Assembly (NCBI RefSeq): GCF_009832865.1
Contig: NZ_CP047130.1
Span: 2,790,001 to 2,854,000, forward strand
DNA: 64,000 nt
Direction of reading: 5' to 3'
Origin: Colwellia sp. 20A7
GTDB lineage: Bacteria > Pseudomonadota > Gammaproteobacteria > Enterobacterales > Alteromonadaceae
Part shown: piece after piece, positions 9,223-17,026 of the stretch
How positions within the stretch are numbered: the first letter of the stretch is position 1
Layout: every line of letters begins with the position of its first letter
The notes under the pieces: generated by a model
Seen by the model: only the letters and a program-made list of their open reading frames with translations
What the model was told of the DNA's origin: nothing
Database searches by the model: none
Program-made: the position numbers and the translations under genes

Positions 9223-9634
9223 ATTGAGTATTCCTAATATCTACGAATCTTTAAAAGTTAAACTAAGCAAGGACAAGGCGGTAAATTTTTATTTAAGCTA
9301 TCTCTAAATTATTTCGATGTAGTAAAGTATTTCATAAGATCAGCCTCACTAACTCCATAAACTATATCATGAAGCCCATTATTGTATAACCCAAGTATCT
9401 TCATTGTTTATAGCGAAAGATATCCAGTATTTTGGTAAAATATTTTTGAAATTAAAATGTGAATAAAGTGATTTTTCTTTAAGATATAAAACTTAGCGAA
9501 CAGAACTGTTGACGTTTCAAAGCATTTGCCCCTAGCTATTTTAATGTTAGGGTTGATAGCTTTAGCTTCACCTAAATTTAAAAACAGTACGTTAATCTGT
9601 TTACACGTTTACATTCATGATTTCACTCATACTT
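9223..9634. other. 412-base intergenic region
   Basis: AT-rich sequence upstream of the minus-strand flavoprotein gene. It should hold that gene's promoter, but no convincing -35/-10 pair, hairpin, repeat or small gene with a ribosome site was identified. Confidence 0.5.
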
Positions 9635-10240
9635 TTAGCCAATAATTTTTAACAACGTCTGCCCTTTTGGTGTAAAAAACCACACTAATACAGCTAAATT
9701 TACAAATACTGTCAGCCAAAAAATCCTTCTAAATTCTTTCTTTTGAGATTTATGCCTTAATACCTGCTGTGCTATAGCGGCTCCTGGCCAACCACCAATC
9801 AAGGCTAGCATATGTAAAGAGTTTTCTGGTGTTCGCCAAACTCTGCGCTTTGCTTTTGACTTATCTGATGCATAAGCTAAAAAGGTAATAGCACTAGCAC
9901 CTACATATAGGAATATAAGCTTCTGAGGAAAGTATTCAAGCAGATAAAATATTATGATCGAGGTAATAAAAACAATCGACAAATAAATTGAAAACCGATT
10001 CATTTTTTTGGCTGTTTTTATCTTTACTTTTTCACCCGAAAATGTCGCTTGATCTGCACAAGTTCGCCCTTGCTTATCTTTTGATAAAGAAAAGGTAATA
10101 ACATCATTTATTTGAGGTGTTCGATGTCGATTGATTAACGCCTTTTTATGAATAAAAACCTGTTTACCACCGCCATTAGGCGCGATAAAACCAAAAGCCT
10201 TATCTTCATTCCATTTAATTAGCTTACCTTTTGAGCGCAT
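9635..10240 (-). CDS. Cold-shock domain + DUF1294 membrane protein
   Basis: A 201-residue fusion. Residues 1-~65 are a cold-shock/OB-fold domain with the RNA-binding face GKLIKWNEDKAFGFIAP and VFIHKKAL. After a basic linker come hydrophobic segments (~85-100 and ~108-122) and the DUF1294 signature (YASDKSKAKRRVWRTPE, then LIGGWPGAAIAQQ), ending in a last hydrophobic helix. The fusion is common in marine gammaproteobacteria. It would place a single-strand nucleic-acid-binding domain on the inner face of the membrane; its actual role is unknown. TAAGGAG precedes the ATG. Confidence 0.85.
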   Translation of the reverse strand: MRSKGKLIKWNEDKAFGFIAPNGGGKQVFIHKKALINRHRTPQINDVITFSLSKDKQGRTCADQATFSGEKVKIKTAKKMNRFSIYLSIVFITSIIIFYLLEYFPQKLIFLYVGASAITFLAYASDKSKAKRRVWRTPENSLHMLALIGGWPGAAIAQQVLRHKSQKKEFRRIFWLTVFVNLAVLVWFFTPKGQTLLKIIG

Positions 10241-10348
10241 GCTCAGCTCCTTATTAACCGCTACACTATTCGATAATTTACCAGCGTTTGATAATTAATA
10301 AAGAGCTTTTCATTTTAAAAAAGGTCTTCGAAAATTGGTTTTTATAAG

Positions 10349-11116
10349 TTATAGCTTAAAAAGGCGATTAAAGTTATCGGTTGATAATTTAGCAATAGTT
10401 TCAACCGATTGACCACGAATACTTGCTAAGTGTTTAGCGACTTCTACTACATACGCGGGTTGATTCTCTTTACCTCGATGTGGCACAGGGGCAAGGTATG
10501 GTGAATCCGTTTCAATCAAAAATCTATCATCAGGCACAAGTTTAGCAACTTCTCTTAGCTCATTCGCATTTTTAAATGTAACAATGCCGGAGAATGAAAT
10601 ATAAAAACCTAGTTCAATTGCTTGCTTAGCCATATCCCAAGACTCTGTAAAACAATGTAAAATACCGCCAACTTCTGCTGCATTTTCAGAACGTAATAAA
10701 TCTAAGGTATCTTGCTGAGCAGCCCGTGTGTGAATAATTAAAGGTTTATTCAGCTCTTTAGCAACAATGATATGTTTTTTAAACGAGTCTAGTTGTACCG
10801 CTTTAGTTTCTGGCGCGTAATGATAGTCTAACCCTGTTTCACCCACCGCAATAACAGCAGGATCGCTGGCTAAGGTGCGTAACTCATCAATATTGACTTC
10901 ATCTTCTTGATTTAATGGGTGCATACCACACGTAAGCATTACATTATCAAAGCCTTTAGTTTGTTCAGCCATGGCAGGAAAGTCTTTCAACGTAACACTA
11001 ACACACAAAAGCTTATCTACTTTTACATCTTTTGCTGCCTGTACTACATTCGCTAAACTGTCACCATGAAGCGATAAATTTAAACGGTCTAAATGGCAAT
11101 GTGAATCTATAAACAA
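10349..11116 (-). CDS. ycfH: TatD-family metal-dependent hydrolase (YcfH-like)
   Basis: A 255-residue TIM-barrel hydrolase of the TatD DNase family. The first metal-binding motif is at the very N-terminus (DSHCHLD), followed by GETGLDYHY (metal/catalytic Glu), PLIIHTRAA, GGILHCFTES and the C-terminal ETDSPYLAP with the catalytic Asp. The family has Mg-dependent 3'-5' exonuclease activity; the cellular role of YcfH is less clear. The start is a TTG preceded by TTGGAG. In E. coli ycfH also follows holB; here pilZ and a terminator lie between, so tatD probably has its own promoter. Confidence 0.9.
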   Translation of the reverse strand: MFIDSHCHLDRLNLSLHGDSLANVVQAAKDVKVDKLLCVSVTLKDFPAMAEQTKGFDNVMLTCGMHPLNQEDEVNIDELRTLASDPAVIAVGETGLDYHYAPETKAVQLDSFKKHIIVAKELNKPLIIHTRAAQQDTLDLLRSENAAEVGGILHCFTESWDMAKQAIELGFYISFSGIVTFKNANELREVAKLVPDDRFLIETDSPYLAPVPHRGKENQPAYVVEVAKHLASIRGQSVETIAKLSTDNFNRLFKL

Positions 11117-11162
11117 TGGAAAACTCCAATAATACTAAATTGATTAGGTTGGTGTAACTTAC

Positions 11163-11197
11163 TAAAAAAAAAGCCCTAAGAATAACTAAAGGGCTTA
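11163..11197 (-). terminator. Intrinsic terminator after pilZ
   Basis: Read on the minus strand, AAGCCCT and AGGGCTT pair around a 12-base loop and are followed by a run of nine or more T's. It lies between the pilZ stop and the tatD start. Confidence 0.85.
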
Positions 11198-11222
11198 GTA
11201 ACAAATTGATAAAATTATGCTA

Positions 11223-11549
11223 TTACATGGTTAATGTAACTTCTGACGAACTTAACTGTCGCGCAATTGCTTTTTCAATTTGAAAACGTACTTTGTCAGG
11301 ATCATCCCTAAAACTTACCCCAATTCCTGCAGGTGTTCCGTTTTGTGCTCCTGTAGGTGTTAACCAGCACACTTCACCGGTAATTAATGAAGGCTCTAAA
11401 GAGTCAGGTAATAATATATTTAGCTCAACCTCTGCACCTAAATCATAAGGCTCTACGGTACGAACAAACAAACCACCTTCTTTTAAAAAGGGCATATAAG
11501 AAATATATAAATCGTGTTCTGATTGAAATTCAATATTAATTGGGATCAA
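11223..11549 (-). CDS. pilZ: PilZ domain protein, type IV pilus biogenesis
   Basis: A 108-residue protein matching Pseudomonas PilZ along its length: YMPFLKEGGLFVRT, an LG-x-EVEL strand, GEVCWLTPTGAQ and AGIGVSF, with a similar C-terminus (TLTM). Like PilZ itself it lacks the RxxxR plus D/NxSxxG pair that binds c-di-GMP, so it is expected to act by protein contact (PilB/FimX in characterised cases). It sits in the conserved tmk-holB-pilZ-tatD order. The frame extends to 11594 inside holB, but a TTG at 11549 with AGGA upstream and 10 bases after the holB stop fits better. Confidence 0.85.
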   Translation of the reverse strand: MIPINIEFQSEHDLYISYMPFLKEGGLFVRTVEPYDLGAEVELNILLPDSLEPSLITGEVCWLTPTGAQNGTPAGIGVSFRDDPDKVRFQIEKAIARQLSSSEVTLTM

Positions 11550-11559
11550 AATCGATATC

Positions 11560-12522
11560 CTACTCGTTAACTTTCGCTTGCTCAAGCACGTCACTTATCG
11601 CCATGATAAGTTTTTCATAAACAAACTGTTTGTTTGCTTGAGTATATGATTTTATTACTTTACACCCATTTATGATGACTTTGTAGAGGTTATTCAAAAC
11701 TTCAGGGTCTAATGTTAATTTATTCGAAGGCTCGGTCGTAAGAATGAACTGATCACGATATAAATTGACAGTAATTTGCTCTAACCAACGCAAACCATGT
11801 TCATTACTTTGTAGCTGTGCAAGTAATTGAGGTTCTACTTTCTGCCCATCAAGAAAATTTACATAACATGTTTTGAACTGTTGAAAAGCATCATTAATAA
11901 CCGTATTTGTTAACTCTGGTAACTGAGTTAAATTGATAAATGGACTGTTCAGTTCAGTATTAGCGTCAATACTAACTCCTTGCTCTGACATACTTTGCAG
12001 TAAAGCTTGCCCCACTTTCGGTCTAATATTAATAACTCTACATCGACTAATAATGGTTGGTAGCAGCATTTCAATGTCATTCGTTAATAAAATGATAACG
12101 CTATTATCACTGGGCTCTTCGAGGGTTTTTAACAATGCATTTGCTGCAGCTTGTGTCATTGTTTCTGCGTGTTCAATTAAAACTGTTTTGAATTTACCTA
12201 AGTGAGCTGTTTGTTGTAAAAAGCGATTAGCATTACGAACGTCATCTACCCCTAAACTAGTTTTTTCTGCAATAAGCGCCAGGTGATCGGGGTATGTTTT
12301 GCTTTTTAATAATAAACATGATTTACATTGGCCACAACTAACTAACACCTCGGTTTGATTAACCGTTTGCGGTTGCTTACAGCTTAGTAAGTGCAATAAC
12401 CACTGCGCAAATTCAAGTTTACCTGAGCCGGTAACACCATTAATTAAAATAGCATGAGGCAAAATATTACGACGGAACTGATTGCTAAAAATTTGTTGGT
12501 GAGAAAGTAGCCATGGTTTCAT
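11560..12522 (-). CDS. holB: DNA polymerase III delta' subunit
   Basis: A 320-residue clamp-loader subunit that works with DnaX and HolA to open the beta clamp. It shows the N-terminal AAA+ fold with GVTGSGKLEFA, the four-cysteine zinc module (CKQP..., CGQCKSC), the DVRNANRFL and LLKTLEEPS motifs, and the SRC-like sensor (IISRCRVINI). An ATG at 12564 would overlap tmk; the ATG at 12522 (MKPWLL) follows the tmk stop by one base and matches the family's usual start. Translationally coupled to tmk upstream and followed by pilZ after 10 bases. Confidence 0.93.
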   Translation of the reverse strand: MKPWLLSHQQIFSNQFRRNILPHAILINGVTGSGKLEFAQWLLHLLSCKQPQTVNQTEVLVSCGQCKSCLLLKSKTYPDHLALIAEKTSLGVDDVRNANRFLQQTAHLGKFKTVLIEHAETMTQAAANALLKTLEEPSDNSVIILLTNDIEMLLPTIISRCRVINIRPKVGQALLQSMSEQGVSIDANTELNSPFINLTQLPELTNTVINDAFQQFKTCYVNFLDGQKVEPQLLAQLQSNEHGLRWLEQITVNLYRDQFILTTEPSNKLTLDPEVLNNLYKVIINGCKVIKSYTQANKQFVYEKLIMAISDVLEQAKVNE

Positions 12523-12523
12523 A

Positions 12524-13171
12524 TTAAGAGTGCTTTTCTTGTTGCTGACTAAGCAAAACATCAATGATGTTGATTACATCTGATAATACTTTTTCTTTTG
12601 ATTGAGCCGCATCAACCACTTCAAATTTTTCTGGTGATTGCTCTGCTTGCTTTAAATAACCATTGCGAGCACGAATTAAAAAGTCAGCCTTTTCATCTTC
12701 TAAGCGGTCAAGCCCCTCTCCGCGACTCTGCACTCTTTTCAAGCCTTCAGCAGGGTCTAAGTCTAAAATAATATTCATATGAGGACTAAAACCATTTAAT
12801 GCTAAATCATTTATTTTGGTAATAGTATCAATATCAATGCCTCTCGCATAATGCTGAAAGCTAAACGTAGCCGCATCGAATCGATCAGATATAACAACTT
12901 TGCCTGCCGATAACGCCGGTATTATTTTTTCTTGAATATGCTGTGCACGACCAGCACCAAATAGCATTAATTCGGTCATGAAAGACATTTCAGGTGTTTT
13001 AGGATCTAAAATAACGTCTCTAATTTTTTCACCTATCGGTGTTCCTCCGGGCTCTCTGGTAAGTAAAACATCAACACCCTTTGAAATGAGGTATTTTTCA
13101 ATGCTTTGTATAACGGTAGTTTTACCTGCGCCATTACTACCATCAAAAACAACCATAAAACCTTTTTTCAT
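12524..13171 (-). CDS. tmk: Thymidylate kinase
   Basis: A 215-residue dTMP kinase, making dTDP from dTMP with ATP. The P-loop DGSNGAGKTT is at residues ~10-19, the DR(Y/F) substrate motif appears as SDRFDAATF, REPGGTPIGEKIR is the family signature, and the LID is present (VQSRGEGLDRLE). Length is normal. It leads the tmk-holB-pilZ unit. In E. coli tmk follows mltG (yceG) directly; here about 9.6 kb of other genes separate them. Confidence 0.95.
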   Translation of the reverse strand: MKKGFMVVFDGSNGAGKTTVIQSIEKYLISKGVDVLLTREPGGTPIGEKIRDVILDPKTPEMSFMTELMLFGAGRAQHIQEKIIPALSAGKVVISDRFDAATFSFQHYARGIDIDTITKINDLALNGFSPHMNIILDLDPAEGLKRVQSRGEGLDRLEDEKADFLIRARNGYLKQAEQSPEKFEVVDAAQSKEKVLSDVINIIDVLLSQQQEKHS

Positions 13172-13365
13172 ATAATTTCTCTATGTTTCAACTAGAACAT
13201 TCAAGGAATATATTCAAAATGAATAGTTCCTATTGAATACCTATCTTGTTGACTTAAATTGGTTACAGTAACCTTTATTCGCTGTATTTTCTCAAATTCA
13301 CTGAGTAAATACAAACAACGGGTCGCTATATTCACACTCAGCAATTTAATAAATTATGAACTTGG

Positions 13366-14391
13366 CTACTTAGTGCTCGGTAGCATACCTTTAAGCAATA
13401 GACCAAAAATATCAGCCCCAGTGATAATGCGTTTAGTTTTGCCCCAAATGAGTAAAACATCATAATCTATAACGCCATCAAAGTTTTTATCGGTCGATCT
13501 ATTTACTTTCATTTGCAACATTGCTTCATTTAATGGGGTTGTTTCATCGGTGATAACAACTGGACGATGGCAATAGTTATAAGGGTCAAAGTTTTCTGTT
13601 TGATACAGTGCAGCCCTTGATAAACCATCGGCATCTAATATTAATAATGGATAACCTTCTAAATTAGTGAGAATTACCCAACTATGATTTGTTTCGTTAA
13701 CTTGCATAAGAAAAGGATCATCTGGACTTTGCTTTATTAGCGGTATCATGGGCAAATCTAACTTAGTTGGTAAAGCGATAATTGATTTAGGATCAATAAT
13801 TTCACCTTCTTCCGTTACGTGTATTTCATCTAAAGCAAAAAAGTTTAATGCGCCTATCCCTTCTACTTGGTTAAGATCGGCTTCTTCGGCTGTTATATGC
13901 TGACGAATGATATTCCTAAGTTCACTTTCTTCTAAGTAGGTTATGCCTTCTTTTCCTAACCATGCGTCAAGAATAAGTGCAGTAGGTTTAGCGACAGGAT
14001 AAAAAACAAACTGATAAAAACGAATAACTGGCGCTAAAATACTGCCCATTTTTAATGCATTACGTGAAAAGTATGCTTGTGGAGTAATTTCACCAATAAT
14101 GGTAATTGCGATAGTTGAAAATAAAAAAGCACTAACGCCAGTTAATACCGAATCTGACAACATAGTTAATAAAACATTAATACCAACATTACCCCATAAA
14201 ATGGTAGATAAAAGAAAATTTGAATCATCTCTAAGCTTTAAAACTTTTTGAGCTGCTTTGTTACCTTTTTTAACTTCAACTTCTAAATGAAGCCGACTGA
14301 TCGAGAAAAACGCAAGATTTAGGCCTGAGAAAACAGCTGAGTGTGTGATACAAATTGCGATAGCACACCAAGTAAGAATGTCAGTTGACAT
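13366..14391 (-). CDS. CNNM/CorB-type transmembrane protein with CBS-like domain
   Basis: A 341-residue membrane protein. The N-terminal ~180 residues are a CNNM (DUF21) domain with three to four hydrophobic helices, including the SGLNLAFFSISR and GEITPQAYFSR motifs. The C-terminal ~150 residues resemble a degenerate CBS pair (WVILTNLEGYPLLILDADG, ITGADIFGLLLKG). CNNM proteins are linked to magnesium or cobalt efflux and salt tolerance. No C-terminal CorC_HlyC domain follows, so this is a short CNNM form. AGGGAT precedes the ATG. It is divergent from the mechanosensitive operon. Confidence 0.82.
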   Translation of the reverse strand: MSTDILTWCAIAICITHSAVFSGLNLAFFSISRLHLEVEVKKGNKAAQKVLKLRDDSNFLLSTILWGNVGINVLLTMLSDSVLTGVSAFLFSTIAITIIGEITPQAYFSRNALKMGSILAPVIRFYQFVFYPVAKPTALILDAWLGKEGITYLEESELRNIIRQHITAEEADLNQVEGIGALNFFALDEIHVTEEGEIIDPKSIIALPTKLDLPMIPLIKQSPDDPFLMQVNETNHSWVILTNLEGYPLLILDADGLSRAALYQTENFDPYNYCHRPVVITDETTPLNEAMLQMKVNRSTDKNFDGVIDYDVLLIWGKTKRIITGADIFGLLLKGMLPSTK

Positions 14392-14543
14392 ATCGGATCC
14401 CTAAGATTAATTTTAAAGCATATATTAAGGCGAAATATTAACTGAACCTGTTTAGATCACAACTAATCATTTGTTATTTACTACTATATATTGCTTATAA
14501 TGTTGTATATTTACTTTAGCATCATATTACATAGCAATAAGTA

Positions 14544-14663
14544 ATGGTAAGCGTGTTCATAATAAACATACTTTTACTTGTTCCTATAACATCACTTGCC
14601 GAAAACGATAGTTATTATTTCTATCAGGCTTATCATTTTTATTTAAATAACGGTTACCTATAA
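14544..14663 (+). CDS. Possible 39-residue exported small protein
   Basis: A short frame from ATG at 14544 to TAA at 14661-14663. Its first ~19 residues read as a signal peptide (VFIINILLLVPITSLA, then END), and its last 20 residues are aromatic-rich (YYFYQAYHFYLNN). It ends 19 bases before the TTG start of the next gene, as a leading cistron would. The ribosome site is weak. It could equally be the decayed end of a longer secreted protein. No family was recognised. Confidence 0.3.
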   Translation: MVSVFIINILLLVPITSLAENDSYYFYQAYHFYLNNGYL

Positions 14664-14682
14664 CTTACAAAAGAAGAAAAGC

Positions 14683-15147
14683 TTGAACGATCCAAAAACT
14701 ATATATCAAAACAAAGTCGTTAATATAAGAAAGCGACAACCAATCATGATTTGGTTACTTTCTTTAACATTCCTATTTATGGGCTATTACTTATCAAAGG
14801 TTCACTTTCTAAATGGCGAATGGTTAACTAGAAGTGGATGTTTGATTGTTTTATTAGGTGTATGGTCAAGTATTGGCGCTATCATTGCTGAAAGAGTCTT
14901 GATTAAAAAAGTAAAAATTCAACATCGAATTGTAATATCTCGTGCAAAAGCAAAACTAAAAAAAATCAAAGCTACTGATGAATATATCAACAAAGAAATG
15001 GATACCATTAAAGATGATTTTGACGATAAGATTGAAGTGATTAAAGACAATGTTAGATATCAACTAGGAATTTTAGAGGTTTCTTTGTTAATGACAGGTA
15101 CTTTTATCTGGGGCTTTGGCGATTTATTTTTTAAAATTACTATCTAA
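14683..15147 (+). CDS. Uncharacterised membrane protein of the MscS/DUF432 operon
   Basis: A 154-residue protein with two N-terminal hydrophobic helices (IMWLLSLTFLFMGYYL, ~22-40; CLIVLLGVWSSIGAIIAE, ~52-70), a long basic then acidic helical/coiled-coil stretch (~75-125) and a final hydrophobic helix (~133-150). The start is a TTG preceded by AGAAGAAAA; the first ATG is inside the first membrane helix. It lies 10 bases before the DUF432 gene, suggesting one operon with DUF432 and MscS, and it may be an accessory channel subunit. No known family was recognised. Confidence 0.7.
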   Translation: MNDPKTIYQNKVVNIRKRQPIMIWLLSLTFLFMGYYLSKVHFLNGEWLTRSGCLIVLLGVWSSIGAIIAERVLIKKVKIQHRIVISRAKAKLKKIKATDEYINKEMDTIKDDFDDKIEVIKDNVRYQLGILEVSLLMTGTFIWGFGDLFFKITI

Positions 15148-15157
15148 TGAGTGAACT

Positions 15158-15943
15158 ATGAAAAACAATAGTTGGTGGGGAGAATTTACCTTTGAACTAC
15201 AAGAGAAAAAATGTTGGAGCGTAGGTGAGCGAGCAATTGTCCTTAGGCGCGAAGCCGCTGAATGGAATACCTGGAATATTGAAAGCGAAGAAGAAGATAA
15301 CGATATTGTCGTGTCTGACGGTGCGTGTATTAATGTAGACGATATGACAATCACCGGTCGATTTTTAGAAAAAAACACCTCAGAAAAAATAAAGGTGTCT
15401 CCTTTATTAGCAGACCGCACCGTTATTGCTCGCCCTTCATCCCCTTTAACTATTCTTGCAGGAGAAAAAATTCAATTATTTATTAGTACGCCTATTTGGT
15501 TTTACGCTGAAACATTTCCAAATGGAAAATGTCTGGTAGATTTACCCTTTTGGCGACCATCAGATTCATGGTTTGGCGGCTCTACTATTGATGGACAGCT
15601 ATGCTATGCGAAATATACCTCAGCAAAAACAAGAATTGATGAACTAGAACTTCACCCACATAAAGCGACAACGCCTATTATGGTTATTAATAGTCACAAT
15701 AAAGAATTAACAATTAATAGAATTAATGTGCCAGTAAATCATTTGAATTTATACAGTGATGATAAAAACCAACTGTGGACATCTCGAATCACCATTGAAA
15801 TAGCAGACGATTCAGCAGATATTGAATTAGTTATTGATAAAAATGTTTCTGCTGAATTCGAACCTCTCACATTTATCAGTAGTCCACGAATATCTTCAGA
15901 GCATGGAAGATTAATCCGCAGAATTAGTAACTTATTTGGATAA
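15158..15943 (+). CDS. DUF432 domain protein
   Basis: A 261-residue soluble protein with the beta-rich pattern of DUF432: N-terminal WWGEFTFELQ, a central ISTPIWFYAETFP strand and WRPSDSWFGGSTIDGQLCYA. DUF432 genes are often found beside small mechanosensitive channels, as here; the biochemical function is unknown. It has no signal peptide or membrane helix, so it should be cytoplasmic, perhaps on the channel's cytosolic vestibule. Its stop lies 7 bases before the mscS ATG. Confidence 0.75.
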   Translation: MKNNSWWGEFTFELQEKKCWSVGERAIVLRREAAEWNTWNIESEEEDNDIVVSDGACINVDDMTITGRFLEKNTSEKIKVSPLLADRTVIARPSSPLTILAGEKIQLFISTPIWFYAETFPNGKCLVDLPFWRPSDSWFGGSTIDGQLCYAKYTSAKTRIDELELHPHKATTPIMVINSHNKELTINRINVPVNHLNLYSDDKNQLWTSRITIEIADDSADIELVIDKNVSAEFEPLTFISSPRISSEHGRLIRRISNLFG

Positions 15944-15950
15944 ACAGTTT

Positions 15951-16820
15951 ATGGAAGCCATTAGCGAATTTTTTAATATGTTTGAATCATCTCATTGGTA
16001 TGCATTAATACAGGCATTAATTTTAATTGTTGTGGGTTATTTTATTGCTAAAGCCTTAAGTAGCACAGCTGAAAAACTTGCCGTAAAAAAAATGACAACA
16101 CATGGCCTTTTTTTATTAAGAAGAACAATCTTTTATACTGTATTAATTTTGTTCCTATTGTCTGCTTTAAAACATATTGGTATTGACCTAACCATATTAC
16201 TTGGCGCAGCAGGAATTTTCACTGTCGCTGTTGGCTTTGCCTCACAAACATCTGCTTCAAACTTAATAAGTGGCTTGTTTTTAATGATAGAAAGACCTTT
16301 TTCTATTAGTGATGTAATTAAGGTAGATGGTTATACAGGGGAAGTTATTTCTATTGATTTGCTGTCAGTGAAATTAAGAACATTTGATAACTTATTTGTT
16401 CGAATACCTAATGAAAGTATGATTAAAAGCGCAGTAACCACCATGACCAAGTTTCCTATAAGACGAGCCGACTTAAAATTAGGTATTGCGTATAAAGAAG
16501 ACATTGAAATAGTTAGGGATGTTTTGTTAAAAATTGCTGAAAAAAATGTAATTTGTTTAGAAGAGCCTGCCCCTTTATTTATTTTGACCGGTTTTGGAGA
16601 TTCATCTGTCGATATTCAATTTTCAGTCTGGTCAAAAAGAGAAAACTACCTAACACTTAAGAATGAAATGTATCAAAATATTAAAAAAACGTTTGATGAA
16701 CAAGGTATTGAAATACCCTTCCCTCACATCAGCCTATACTCTGGTATGCAAAGCAAACCCTTCGATGTTGTTTTAACTAATACTTCCAAAGACGCTGAAA
16801 GTACCGTATACAAGGAATAA
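15951..16820 (+). CDS. mscS: Small-conductance mechanosensitive channel, MscS family
   Basis: A 289-residue MscS-type channel with three membrane helices. The third is the Gly/Ala-rich pore helix (LLGAAGIFTVAVGFASQT) followed by the family signature SASNLISGLFLMIERPF. The beta domain (VIKVDGYTGEVISIDLLSVKLRTFDN) and alpha/beta vestibule follow. It opens under membrane tension to release solutes on hypo-osmotic shock. The frame also opens at a TTG at 15936 overlapping DUF432; the ATG at 15951 is preferred. Third gene of the 14683-16820 unit. Confidence 0.9.
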   Translation: MEAISEFFNMFESSHWYALIQALILIVVGYFIAKALSSTAEKLAVKKMTTHGLFLLRRTIFYTVLILFLLSALKHIGIDLTILLGAAGIFTVAVGFASQTSASNLISGLFLMIERPFSISDVIKVDGYTGEVISIDLLSVKLRTFDNLFVRIPNESMIKSAVTTMTKFPIRRADLKLGIAYKEDIEIVRDVLLKIAEKNVICLEEPAPLFILTGFGDSSVDIQFSVWSKRENYLTLKNEMYQNIKKTFDEQGIEIPFPHISLYSGMQSKPFDVVLTNTSKDAESTVYKE

Positions 16821-16841
16821 TCGTTACTTAATAACTTGAAC

Positions 16842-16868
16842 AACGGCTAAATAATTATTTTAGCCGTT
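16842..16868 (+). terminator. Hairpin after mscS, probable terminator
   Basis: AACGGCTAA (16842-16850) pairs with TTAGCCGTT (16860-16868) around a 9-base loop, 22 bases after the mscS stop. The T-tract is weak. Confidence 0.6.
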
Positions 16869-17026
16869 CATTTATACGCTGGCTATTTTCAAAAAACACC
16901 TGATGGAATTTTAATATCGGTAAGAATATAAATATTTTTTTGTAATGAAAGTTAGCACGGCTATCTTGCATTTGCTGTTATGCTATGTACTTATTTATTA
17001 TTTAAAATGTTTATTGAATCGTTATA

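Noticed and set aside
13261..13273. Palindrome GGTTACAGTAACC between tmk and the CNNM gene
   Set aside because: Short, single occurrence and no regulator nearby; may be chance.
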